DNA of 64,000 nt from Saccharomycopsis malanga (Eukaryota; Ascomycota; Saccharomycetes; Ascoideales; Saccharomycopsidaceae), in contig CP025321.1 of the NCBI GenBank assembly GCA_004014935.1, forward strand, positions 806,001-870,000. The letters are read 5' to 3'. Under the pieces are notes generated by a model that saw only the letters and a program-made list of their open reading frames with translations, was not told the DNA's origin and ran no database searches. Positions 21,104 through 31,543 of the stretch are shown here, piece after piece. The position numbers and the translations under genes were made by a program. The number at the start of each line of letters is the position of its first letter. Positions within the stretch are counted from its first letter, which is position 1.

Positions 21104-24100
21104 ATGAACATCTACGGGGCGCCAAACAAGCGCAAGAGAGTGCTTAGGGCTTGTGATGAGTGTATGTATTGGTCTTGTCTTATCGCTTTCGTTTGGCGAG
21201 CGCATCTTTAGAGATTTTGTTTTTCTGTCGTATATTTTTATTTTTTTTTGACAGATGTTCAAGAAATTAATACTAATTGTTCCAGGCCGCAAGAAGAAAG
21301 TTAAATGTGATGGTCAAAGCCCTTGTATTCATTGTAAAGTATATAATTACCTGTGTACTTACAACCAGCCCGCAAACAAAAAGAGCAAAGGTTTCCAAAC
21401 CGATCTTCAGAACAAGATTCTGGGCTATGAGTTATTTCTTACTGTCTTATTGCCAGGTGTTGACCTTGCAAAGATATCTTGTCTTACTGAAGACAATATT
21501 CCCGATCTTCATAGTATGATCCAAGAATGTCTTGTTGAGAGCCCCTCGCTGCATGAAGAAGAGAAACCTCATGTTAACGAAATCAACAAACTAAGCGAAA
21601 ATGCGCTTCAACAAACCGTCTCCAACATACGAGAAGGTAATCCCGTAGATTTGAAACAGGTTGCTAATCGCATAAATGCATACGAAACCCATTTAGGTCA
21701 ACAAACCTCTACCAAAACTGATAAGGAAATCTCCGTCAAGCATGAAAAGGACCTTCCTATACCTTACGAACAACCAATAGGAACCAATGCATTGAACATT
21801 GTGGCCAAGCCGTTAGATGCTATTGAAAAAGGCAAAAATGAGCCAGATGTTGCCACAGATACTAATCGTGACAAATCAGAATCCCAGAATGATACTACAA
21901 ATGGTAGTCAAACAGTAAGAATCAGTTTGCCGCCTTTAGACGATGCACTTCATCTTATTCATGTTGCTTGTGACAGTGCTTTTCTCTTCAAGTTTTATAA
22001 CAGACTCAATCTTATCAAGATTGTGCGCAACTTTTACAGTACTGCTAAATCGCTAGAATCCAATGATATCAACCATAACAAGAAGTTGGCGTTTATATAC
22101 AGCTTCTTGGCTGTAGGGGCGCTTTTGGAAAATGACAAAAACTCATACAACTATTACAATGCGGCGTACACGTTGTTGAAAAAAAAATTGATCGAAACTA
22201 ATGATGTCATGAACATCCAGACGCTTTTTTGCATGATTATTTTCCTTCAATGTACTGCCAAGTTGTCTACCTGTTACACGTTTGTTGGTATTGCACTCCG
22301 GTCTGCTTTCAGAGTTGGATTGCACCGGAAAGTAGAAAATATCAATCCAATTGCACAGGAAAACCGCAAACGGTTGTTCTGGTCAATCTACAAGATTGAT
22401 GTATATATGAACACAATGCTTGGATTGCCCCAAATCTCCGATGACCAGATTGACCAGGATTTGCCTTTGGATATCGAGGACGAGTATATTACCGAGACTG
22501 GATACGCGTTTCCGGAGACCGACGATGGCAAAACTGGGGGTGACGATAAAGGTGTCGAGGGTTCCCAGAACAATACCAACAATGGTGAATTAAACAAGAC
22601 TAATGAAAACGAGAAAAGAGACTCTAACAAACCAAGACAAAGTAACAAAAAGCTTACAGCGATTGCCATTTCCAATGACCACACCAAGTTGATCATCATA
22701 TTAAACCATATTGTCAAACATATTTATCCTATCAACACAGATTCGTACTATGAGAGTGAAAACAAGGATGAGTCCAACTTTGGCAATGCTAAGTCGCCCA
22801 ACTTTATTTCTCAACTAATTTCAAAGGTCAAGTTAATGGAACAAGAGCTTCAGGATTGGCTTGATAATTTACCAATTGAGTTGAGTCCAGACAACACAAA
22901 CATTCCTATCAAATTCTACAAACCCAACAGGCTTCTCAAGTTGGCTTATTTGCATGTGCAGTTGGCTCTATACAGACCGTTCATACACTTGATCTCGTAC
23001 AAATATATTCTGGCCCCAAACATAAACCAGGATTCAATCAGATACGGAATGAATTGTATCAATGTGGCAATCAAGATTGTGGAGCTTGCCACGGAAATGC
23101 ATGAGCATCAGTTGTTGAACGGTGGCTATTGGTTCAGCATATATCCAATCTTCTATTCTGTTGCTTGTTTGGTTTATTATATTCATGAAAACTCTACAAA
23201 TGACCAAACTATGAATTCCAACGTCTGGCAAATCACCAAATACGCAGAAAAAGGTAAGGATGTCCTTATAGACTTGAAGAGCAACTCAATGGCTGCAGCA
23301 AGAACATATCAGACGTTGAATATAATGTTTGAACAGTTAAATCGTCGTACCAAAAAATTTCACACCAATCATCAGAAATATTTCCAAGATTCAACAAGTA
23401 TCATCAATCCTAGTGCATCGTTTGCTAGTCTTAACCGTGGTTACAATCCCAATCTCAACGCCAAGTATATGAGTGTTGATAACAGTAACACTAGCTTTGG
23501 ACTTGGAGAAAACCCTAACGAAATCAATTTCAATGACAGTCAAGGTAATATTCCCTCTAATAGCAATGAAAATAATCGTAACGAATTTAATGACAGAAGT
23601 TTCAACTTCCCCACAGCCGCAGCCTTTTTTAATAATACAGGAGACTCCATCATCACCAACCCTCAGCCTTCGTTCCAATTGGATCTTGATTATAACGTAA
23701 ACAACAGTTTCGCAAATCCAAATGTTGCTTCCAATCAAATGTCCGTCAGCAGCACTCAACAGAGCGTTCCACCTACCAAAGGCACTTTCAATACTAACAC
23801 TCCTACCACAAACTTTCCTCCACCGACAAACGTTACTGGCTCGTCTACAACGTCTCCAACAAACAACTTCTCTGGCCAAAGATACTACGGAAGTATGATC
23901 GACAAGTTCGACATGAATCTCTTTGGCCGGTTTCTTCCTCCCTACATGTTGGAAAGTAAAAGCAATAATACAAATTTCACCCAGCAAATGTCACGCGACT
24001 TGGGCACCCCAGGTGAGGTCGACAACAACATTATCTTTTTCAATAATAACGATAATAACCCCAAACTAGACTTTTTGCCCAATGGACCTAACGGAACTAT

Positions 24101-24311
24101 GCCTAACACTCCAATGGGCCCTATTGGCACTAGCAGATTAAGTTACGGCGATGAATTGGTCAATAATGACAATAACAATCCAGCTGGCAACGGAAACAAT
24201 GCGCATCCTAATATTGGAAGTGCCCCCATGTCAACTGCAGATAATAGCATATCCTCAGGCGTCTTCACAGACCTGCCAAAATTGGAGCTGGTATGGGACA
24301 CTCAAAAATAA
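21104..24311 (+). CDS. Zn2Cys6 zinc-cluster transcription factor, spliced
   Basis: A fungal binuclear zinc-cluster regulator. Exon 1 (21104-21161) encodes MNIYGAPNKRKRVLRACDE plus one base of the next codon. The intron is 21162-21285 (GTATGT, branch TACTAAT at 21271-21277, end CAG). Exon 2 (21286-24311) completes the second Cys. The spliced protein, about 1027 aa, reads ACDECRKKKVKCDG and then SPCIHCKVYNYLC, giving all six zinc-binding cysteines. Residues ~225-430 and ~490-690 contain the fungal-specific middle homology domain (FLAVGALL, FVGIALRSAFRVGLHRK, NRKRLFWSIYKIDVYMNTMLGLPQ). The C-terminal ~330 residues are Asn/Pro/Ser-rich, a likely activation region. The DNA target and orthologue are not identified; the factor resembles Asg1-like regulators only in general layout. 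An ATG at 21255 inside the intron would give a protein lacking the first two cysteines. Confidence 0.9.
21162..21285 (+). other. Intron inside the zinc-cluster motif
   Basis: This 124-base intron starts GTATGT, has TACTAAT eight bases before the CAG end, and interrupts the codon of the second zinc-binding cysteine. Reading through it meets a stop within 17 codons. Confidence 0.92.
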
Positions 24312-25931
24312 TTGTAAAAATGTACATTTCGTTATACTATTTTTTTGTTTTGTTTTTTATTTCAAACTTGTCTTCTATCTACATTTAATATTTGCATTTT
24401 TAACTCTTTTTTTCTTTCATGATTTGATTCAAGTACGGAGATTGCATACCTATTGATAGACTTTATTTTTATGTAGACTTATACTTATACAAGACATTTA
24501 ATTGGTATACGAAACCACCTTGGCCCGTGGACGTGGAACGTGCATGAACCGGAATGAGGGCACAGCAACCCGCATAACGCTCAATAACGTCCCTGTTCCT
24601 GAAGTAGTCACCTAAGAGATTTACGAGCCCAAACGGCACAGAAAGCCAAGGCAACTGGCAATACATGTTGGCAACTGTTTTTGTTCTTTTCGCTTATCAG
24701 ATTGGACAGCTAAGTCTTTGAATAATATTGTAAAAACATTTTTACCGTTCCACTCGCATACTGCATCCATCCTGCTTCTTTGCCATATCTTTTATCTACC
24801 GGGTAACTTGTCAGATAACGCAGGTAGAATGGTATTGTTTGAAGATTTGATCAGCTTACTTATTATGGAAAGTGGTGTTTCTACCATCTGAGTCCCTGGC
24901 TTTTCTTCTATGGTGCATATTGTTTTAAACTTCTGCTAAAGCAAGGCACGTGACTTTGTTTTAAGCTAGTAGGAATCTAAAACAGGCGCTGCAGCACGGT
25001 GCATTTTGCATGCATAGACGGTATCCAGTTAGCTGTTTGAATGTATTACGAGAGAGGTAATGAGGCTCAAACTGGGTGTAATGAAATGATAATTTCATAG
25101 AGCAATGAGTATTAGTAGAATAATGTGCGTAGAGCTAATGCTACAAAAGAAAAAAAGAGTAATGATAACGATGAAGATTCTTTGTTCAAAATGTACAAGT
25201 TGTAATTGGAACATTATAGAATGCGGATCTTCGATCTTTCACTAAACGAACAGACAAGACAACAAGGCTATTGTTAAGCCCAAAACTACAGCACCTGGTT
25301 CGGTGGATTCGTTGAATCGGAGCCCATAATACAATCTTGGCGATCTTTTGTCGTCATTATGTGGTTTTCGACAGGTTTATAATGCGATGCTGGAAGCAGA
25401 GCACAACCGCATCTTTTGCCAACCAAACAGAGATGTATTCAAGATTAGGTATTCAGGGTGTAAAAGAGCTTGTATAGTCAACAGGCAAATTCAATCTCCG
25501 TATCCGTAGCCATCCGCTAATCGTCAAGTGCCTGCGGTGTAAAAATGAAACCGATCTTGAACGGGTCTAAAACAGCAAAAAGCAAACCCTATACATTAAT
25601 CATATCAAAGTTTGCGCTACTAGCCGGTAAGATCCTCACTTTTCCTTCCTGTTTCTTAGTCTGCCTACTTGTTGGTCTTTCCCGACAGCAGGTCATCTCC
25701 GTACATTAGTCCAAACTCTTTTAGCTACAGGGCTTTTTTTCTGTCTTTCTGCTATCTTTGAAAAAGTTTGACACTTTCTTTTTGTCCAGTGTACTTTTAG
25801 GAGTTGGTAACTGGAGACTGAAGATAGTAACATTTGTTACGACTAGGTAAATCAATCAAAAATCCAAAGTTTATAGAGGGACAGAGTGAGACGAATCGTT
25901 TAAGAGTCAAGAATACAGCTCAACTTTTGAA
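24312..25931. other. Intergenic region upstream of the 431-aa gene
   Basis: These 1.6 kb hold the 3' end of the zinc-cluster gene and the promoter of the next gene on the same strand. A CACGTGAC E-box lies at 24947-24952. No gene is supported. Confidence 0.55.
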
Positions 25932-27227
25932 ATGCCAGCGTTTCTAGAAGAAGATCTGATTGAAGATATTTTTGGTATACCAAAAAAGTTTGCTACCTTT
26001 GCGTCGACATACTCCGACGATGAAGAACTGGACAGTGATGAGGTTTCTCAAAAACAGTCTAACTGTGCTGCCAAACGACTTTCAGTAGATTCAACAGAAT
26101 CCCATAATCAAACAGGCTCAAAAGTACGAAACAGTGCGTTTGAAAGCTTGGAAAACGTGAGCAGCAATGGGTTCAGTGGAAAATCAAACGAAAAAGAATC
26201 TAATCAAAAGGTTCATCACAGTATAAAAGAAGATGATCTTAATTCTACAGGCAGCGATGCTCTGGCACGTACCGCTCTTCAGAACCAACCTCAATACAAG
26301 TTGGATCCGCCAGCCAAACTAGATGCAGACTTATCTGCTGGAGACAAAAAGGAAGCAGCATCTCTGACCACTACTCTTGTGAACCAAGACAATATACAAA
26401 ACATTTCCGTAGTGTGTCCCCCAGCACCACCGTCAGAACCAGTATCCCCATTGGCTAAAGTGTATTCCGAAATATCAAAGTCCGATGGCACTTCTCAGGA
26501 TTCAAACAATACTTCCACTTTACCACACAGCACAAGCCGCAACAGTATTGCTATTCCTGAGCAGCCGTATAATCAGACTTTGGCCAGTATATCGCAGACT
26601 ATCAATGAAAATCATGATCTGCGTAGAAACAGTGTCAGTGGAAGCCGGTCATCCAATTACAGTATCAGTAATGGTAGTAATGGCACCAACAGTACAAAGA
26701 AAAACCGTCGTGATTTTACTGACAGAAAGTTATCGTACCATGGAGTTGCCAGATCTTTAAAGAAACATACCCATTCTCTTGCTGAAAACAAATTCATACA
26801 GAAAAACGTGTTTGCCAACAAACTGTTTGACCCTAATTTTGAGCAGCTTCAATTGTTAGATAAGAACAAACCATCAAACTCACCTTCCACAGCAAATCTC
26901 CTGGCAACAACATCACCAATGTCTCAGTCTCAAAAACACCAGAGTTTTCACCATGCTCGTAGTCTTCTGCGTAGTACCAGTAGCTCAGATCATCTTAATC
27001 CCAGCCGTAACCCCAAGGATGATAACAACAGTGAATTGAGTGATACCGTTAGCTTCAGAGGTTTCAGTTTAACCAAAAAATTGGCCAATGTTTTAGATAC
27101 AAGCAATGATTCAGAAATCAATCGTCATAGTATAGTCAGTGGACGAATTCCTCCTTCTGAATCTATCCAACACGATAAGAAAATCGTTAAAAAGGTTCGC
27201 TCATTTTTTAATATTGAAAAGCAATAA
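25932..27227 (+). CDS. Unrecognised disordered Ser/Asn-rich protein (431 aa)
   Basis: I do not recognise this protein. It has an acidic-hydrophobic N-terminus (MPAFLEEDLIEDIFGIPKKF), which could be a short binding motif. A long Ser/Asn/Thr-rich disordered middle follows, with a basic patch near 255-290 (KKNRRDFTDRKLSYHG, SLKKHTHS). A conserved-looking end contains SFRGFSLTKKLANVLD and closes with KKIVKKVRSFFNIEKQ. There is no signal peptide and no membrane helix. Many SP/TP and RxxS sites suggest regulation by kinases. It converges with the 437-aa gene 731 bases away. Confidence 0.75.
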   Translation: MPAFLEEDLIEDIFGIPKKFATFASTYSDDEELDSDEVSQKQSNCAAKRLSVDSTESHNQTGSKVRNSAFESLENVSSNGFSGKSNEKESNQKVHHSIKEDDLNSTGSDALARTALQNQPQYKLDPPAKLDADLSAGDKKEAASLTTTLVNQDNIQNISVVCPPAPPSEPVSPLAKVYSEISKSDGTSQDSNNTSTLPHSTSRNSIAIPEQPYNQTLASISQTINENHDLRRNSVSGSRSSNYSISNGSNGTNSTKKNRRDFTDRKLSYHGVARSLKKHTHSLAENKFIQKNVFANKLFDPNFEQLQLLDKNKPSNSPSTANLLATTSPMSQSQKHQSFHHARSLLRSTSSSDHLNPSRNPKDDNNSELSDTVSFRGFSLTKKLANVLDTSNDSEINRHSIVSGRIPPSESIQHDKKIVKKVRSFFNIEKQ

Positions 27228-27958
27228 TAATGACTTTTTGTTATATTGGTGATCAACTACATGGGTTTTTATTTATCTTGCCACTTTGATTTGGTCCTGC
27301 TTTCTTATTTGACATTATGCTCTACAGTTTCTGTATTTGTTACGTTTTGTTCATTCCTCTAGTTTAATAATTAATATGCTCGTTTCATACAATACTATAC
27401 ACGTTTATACTTGGTGAGTTTCTTGTAGTGCTTATGATAGTGAATTGCACTCAACAGTTGGACAAGAGTTGAACTTATGACTTTGTAATGAAATTATGGG
27501 TGTTTATAATGTGATTTCTGGAAGTATTATCAAAACAATAGCTAATGGTTTGGCAAAATATCAGATATTCAATAAAGCGTACATGTATGTAAAAGTGACA
27601 TACGCTTATTTTATATGTAGTAAAAATAATATTTATTTCGAACAGAAAGTGATTAATTGTTTACACTTTCTAAGTACTAAAACTTCTGCGGGAAAATGCT
27701 TCCTGAGCTATCAAATAGTTTAGTGCCCTCCATTTTAAGCGCCATTATAAACATTCAGCTACACTTTCAAATGATTATATCCAGAAGGTTGTATTAAATT
27801 AAGGCAAAAACAGACGACAACGAAATAACAAATAACAAGTTTGAGTGGAAGAAGTGTGAATAGTATAGTATGAAATAAATAATGTAGAAATATAGCGCGA
27901 AATGAATAGAATGAAATGTAGCAGGGGAGCATAGAGAAGACAATGAAACAACAATTAA
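27228..27958. other. Convergent intergenic region
   Basis: These 731 bases between two convergent genes are AT-rich and must carry both 3' ends. A short reading frame at 27496-27723 looks spurious. Confidence 0.6.
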
Positions 27959-29272
27959 TCATCTTTTGAAAAACCGGCCAAAGGATTTTTTTCTCGATGA
28001 ACCAAGAGAACTTGACTGGTTGATATATTCGACTTTTCTTACTGAGCGGTTGTTAACAGTGGAAGCTGTATCGTCGATGATATTAGTATCATCAACATCG
28101 CTTTCCAAGGCGCTACCGACGTCAGAAATAGTCAAAAGTGTCAGTTTTCGTTTCTGATTCTCAATATCTTTTTTGGTGATGAAGATATTTGCAAACCCAG
28201 TCTTGTTGTATTTGGAAGACCGTTTGGACAGAGCGGATTTCTTGGCGAGAGTGGTTTTAGCTGACAGTGGTGCCGAGACAGCTGAGGACTTTGAAGATAC
28301 TGTAGGAGCAAACGACGTTATGCTAGGAGCATAACCATGTGTACCACTACTTCTACTGGTATTGTTGTATGTGTTGTAGCTTACAATGGAAGCAGCATCG
28401 TTCTGGTAGGTTGGATTTGAGGAGGTTTTTGTAAGAAGATGTCTAGAAAGTTTTCGTCTTAAGGATGATTGGGATGAATAAGGAGATGGGGTGGTTTCGG
28501 TGGCTTCAACAGCATCAGTCCGACTGTTTGATCTTTGATGTTGATTAAGAGGTTTCTTGAACCGTGAAAGAGATATCACGCTTTTGATCTCGTTACTAGG
28601 TGTCAAGCTGCTTTTAGAGATAAATTGCTGGCCTATGTAGAAATCAGAAGCTTGGGTATTTGTAGTGACACTATCAACATCATATATCTCTGCGAACGAT
28701 TGGGGCCGCTTGTTATAGTCAAAAGATTGGGTTAATCTTTGATTAATATTATAAGGCAATGGTGCATCTTTTGATATTGGTTTTGGGGGAATCTCATTCC
28801 GTACTTGTTCCTGCCTCTGGCTGGTTTGAATTGGCAAAGGAGTAAAGAAGTCTTCGGCAATAGCATTTTTAGGTGATTTATGAGAAGCTTTGGTTACGAA
28901 TTCAAAATCGTCATCGTCGTCATCGTCATCATCAAAATCGTCATCGTCATCAGTGAACCCACTCGTTATTCCTATAAATGTTCTCTGTCCCAAAACTTCA
29001 TCGTCAGAAGGCTCTTCGTTAATCTCAGGAAAGTTTTTTTGGCTTGCACTGACTTTGATGAGCTTGGATGGCCCATCAAAATACCAACTGTCTGTCTTTC
29101 TGGTCTGTTTCTTTGAACTTGGAGAAGCCTGTTTCCAATGCTTCTGAGAAGCGTCGTACATATTTCCACTGGTATAAGAGGTGTCGGTGGACACCAGATC
29201 ATTCAAGCTATCACAAGTCTTGGAAAAGAGAGAGTTTGCATTGGACACAGTGGAACGAGGAGAAACCATCAT
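27959..29272 (-). CDS. Unrecognised disordered acidic protein (437 aa)
   Basis: I do not recognise this protein. The start is the first ATG (MMVSPRSTVSNANSLF). A striking Asp run lies at about 105-125 (SGFTDDDDDFDDDDDDDD), encoded by GTC/ATC triplet repeats on the plus strand at 28908-28955. Ser/Thr-rich disordered sequence follows with a basic RRKLSRHLL motif. A short ordered-looking block (FANIFITKKDIENQKRKLTL) leads to the basic, aromatic end SRKKSFGRFFKR. There are no membrane segments. The basic end could bind membranes or nucleic acid. It may be a polarity or cell-cycle substrate, but that is only a guess from composition. Confidence 0.75.
   Translation of the reverse strand: MMVSPRSTVSNANSLFSKTCDSLNDLVSTDTSYTSGNMYDASQKHWKQASPSSKKQTRKTDSWYFDGPSKLIKVSASQKNFPEINEEPSDDEVLGQRTFIGITSGFTDDDDDFDDDDDDDDDFEFVTKASHKSPKNAIAEDFFTPLPIQTSQRQEQVRNEIPPKPISKDAPLPYNINQRLTQSFDYNKRPQSFAEIYDVDSVTTNTQASDFYIGQQFISKSSLTPSNEIKSVISLSRFKKPLNQHQRSNSRTDAVEATETTPSPYSSQSSLRRKLSRHLLTKTSSNPTYQNDAASIVSYNTYNNTSRSSGTHGYAPSITSFAPTVSSKSSAVSAPLSAKTTLAKKSALSKRSSKYNKTGFANIFITKKDIENQKRKLTLLTISDVGSALESDVDDTNIIDDTASTVNNRSVRKVEYINQSSSLGSSRKKSFGRFFKR
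28908..28955. repeat. Trinucleotide repeat coding for poly-Asp
   Basis: Tandem CATCGT/CATCAT triplets on the plus strand encode a run of aspartates on the minus strand. Length variation would preserve the frame. Confidence 0.85.
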
Positions 29273-31543
29273 TTTGCCAATACGATACTCTAGTATACTA
29301 TAGTCTTCAAGGTTAATTGGTTGGTTGGTTGTTTTACTTGATGAGATTATGGTTTAGGTTCTTGACAGAACCTTTGCCCGGGGATTACAACTGTATATAT
29401 ACGTGCAACTACAAACATGTTACAGTTAGGCCTGATATCATGATGTGGTCTGCTTTGAAATGGCTTAAAAGAGAATGAATTAGCTTATTGGTAGAAATCG
29501 GCGGTGCGTGAGGCTGCATCAGTTTGCCGGTGTCAATGTTTGATACTAACTTGTCCCAGTAAACACTGAGGCCCATTACGACTCTTTACTGGGCCAAGAA
29601 CAATGCCACTGCGAGCTAGCGTATGTGAAGAGCAAGAAGAGGGTGTCTGAGTGTTGGCATGGGTTGTTGGGCAGTTTCTCGTTTGCAGAGATCATGCACG
29701 TTATTTTTTAGCCATTTAAGCTGATACAACACTAGTCTCTTTTTGTCTACAGGCCGACAAAGAATCCATCCTGACACATTGAAACTGCAATTTTACCGGT
29801 TCTACAATGAGGGATATAATATTTTTGTAACAAATATGCCAAACTGATACTACAGTGCAATTTATAAGGATCTTATACTGTTTGAGCTAATTGATTACGA
29901 GGTCGTATCATCACTCGTGGGAAACGATGTTATCGATAACTGTTAAATTATTATGTTGATATATTACGATAATTTGTTAATAGTGGAGAGAAAGAATCCC
30001 CTCTCATGATACCAAAACAAATTTGTAAGACTATACATTCCCCATTATTCTTTTACACTTATGGTAGTTAAATAACTATAAATTTTAGTCTCGTATGGTC
30101 TTTGGACAAAACCATGTTTCTGGCGCCAGCGATGGCCCCAAAACCATAAACAACAATACCGTTCACCCACTGGAAAACTTTTTGTTTCCTAAACAAGATA
30201 ACATATTGATTGGTGTGTATTAGCATGCCACCTCTGGCGATTTACTATCAGTCGAAAGTAAGCAGCCCCTTAGCTTGTACACTAGACAAAACCACTATGA
30301 AAAACGGGGGTCTCAATAAGGCTACTATTTCCTTTTTAGTAGTGCTAAAAATTTACTTTTGTTGGCTCGTTATGTCTGTTCATTTTATCAGACTCGTTGA
30401 ACGTCATAATGGTTCAACGGTTTAGTGATTTGCTTGAATAATTTCACTGTGTAGGAATTGATAATAATCTGCTATTATCGGTAATATTCAAGCTTTTCAA
30501 AAATTGGAATTTAGCTTTCGTGACAGTAAAATTTGTTATTCGGCTTTTGTTATTGACAATGTATCCAAACGTAGCATAAAGATGGTAATCTTCTTCACCA
30601 GTCATCGTACCAAACTTTGACTTGGGCTAAATTTCGCGGTCGTCAGTTCTTTTATTCAAAATGAAAAAGCTGGCCAGGCAGATAAACCTCAACCATGTAG
30701 TTACAGTATCAAATGTCTTGCTATGAAAGTTGGTTAGAGGTGCTAGAAGTTATAAATGGTATGCTTAGATAAGGAATGCTAGTATGTTGCTGCAGAATTT
30801 CTTGGGAATAATCCGCCAATATACAATTATACATCTCAAACGAATACCAAATATCATCAGTTGTGATAGTATATTGAAAGATGTTACTAAATAAAGCCAA
30901 CAAGATCTCTATAAGGTAGAGTATTTTTATCTGCTACGAACATATTATGGATGAGAGAAATAATATATAGAGTTCCGATATGATAGACAATAGATATAGT
31001 ATATAAAGATTATCTATATACTAGGTATATGATATAATAAAGGAATGCAAAATAGAACAGGCTAATACAGCTCTTATATTACTAATAATATTATATATTT
31101 CAAGCCCAATACATATCAGTTTCGTTCTTATATTAATAAAGGATGAAAAATATACTTGATTTATTGAAACCTTCCTCTTGAATGCTTAACTAAACTTTGT
31201 AAAGTCCTTGGTCACTACCAGTACCATACTAAATCTAAACCCTAAACAACTCTATTGTATTTCGCAACTATCTATGTTTTCTGTATATTGTTCAATGCAA
31301 ATGGTCATGTTGAAAAGCGGTACGGAAACGACAGCGAAAAAGTGAGAATTTAAGTGTGCGATGCTCTTAACACATCGCCATCGCTTTTCCAAAAAGTTCA
31401 ATTGACTGTTTATCCACACCGAGGTTTCCTATTTGCACATAATATGTGCTGCTACTAGCCAGTTCCATTGGACTAACGCCTGTATTTTGTATCTGGGCAA
31501 ACGAGAGCTAATCAATCTATCGGTGTGAAAAAAGACCTAAAGT
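29273..31543. other. Long divergent intergenic region
   Basis: These 2.3 kb separate the 437-aa gene (-) and the 871-aa gene (+). Apart from the SINE-like tail fragment at about 31080-31215 I see no gene. Stretches at 30950-31140 are very AT-rich. Confidence 0.55.
31080..31215 (-). mobile_element. SINE-like repeat, copy F (3' part)
   Basis: Read on the minus strand, this carries the family tail: GAACGAAACTGATATGTATT, then GGGCTTGAAATATATAATAT and an ATTATTA end. Further from the tail the body word GGACTTTACAAAGTT matches copy C. No tRNA-like head was found, so it looks 5'-truncated or decayed. The outer limit is uncertain. Confidence 0.6.

Noticed and set aside
29560-29640. A seventh SINE-like head (TTACTGGGCCAAGAA...)
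   Set aside because: Similarity is limited to the first eight or nine bases, with no A-box spacing or body words after it.
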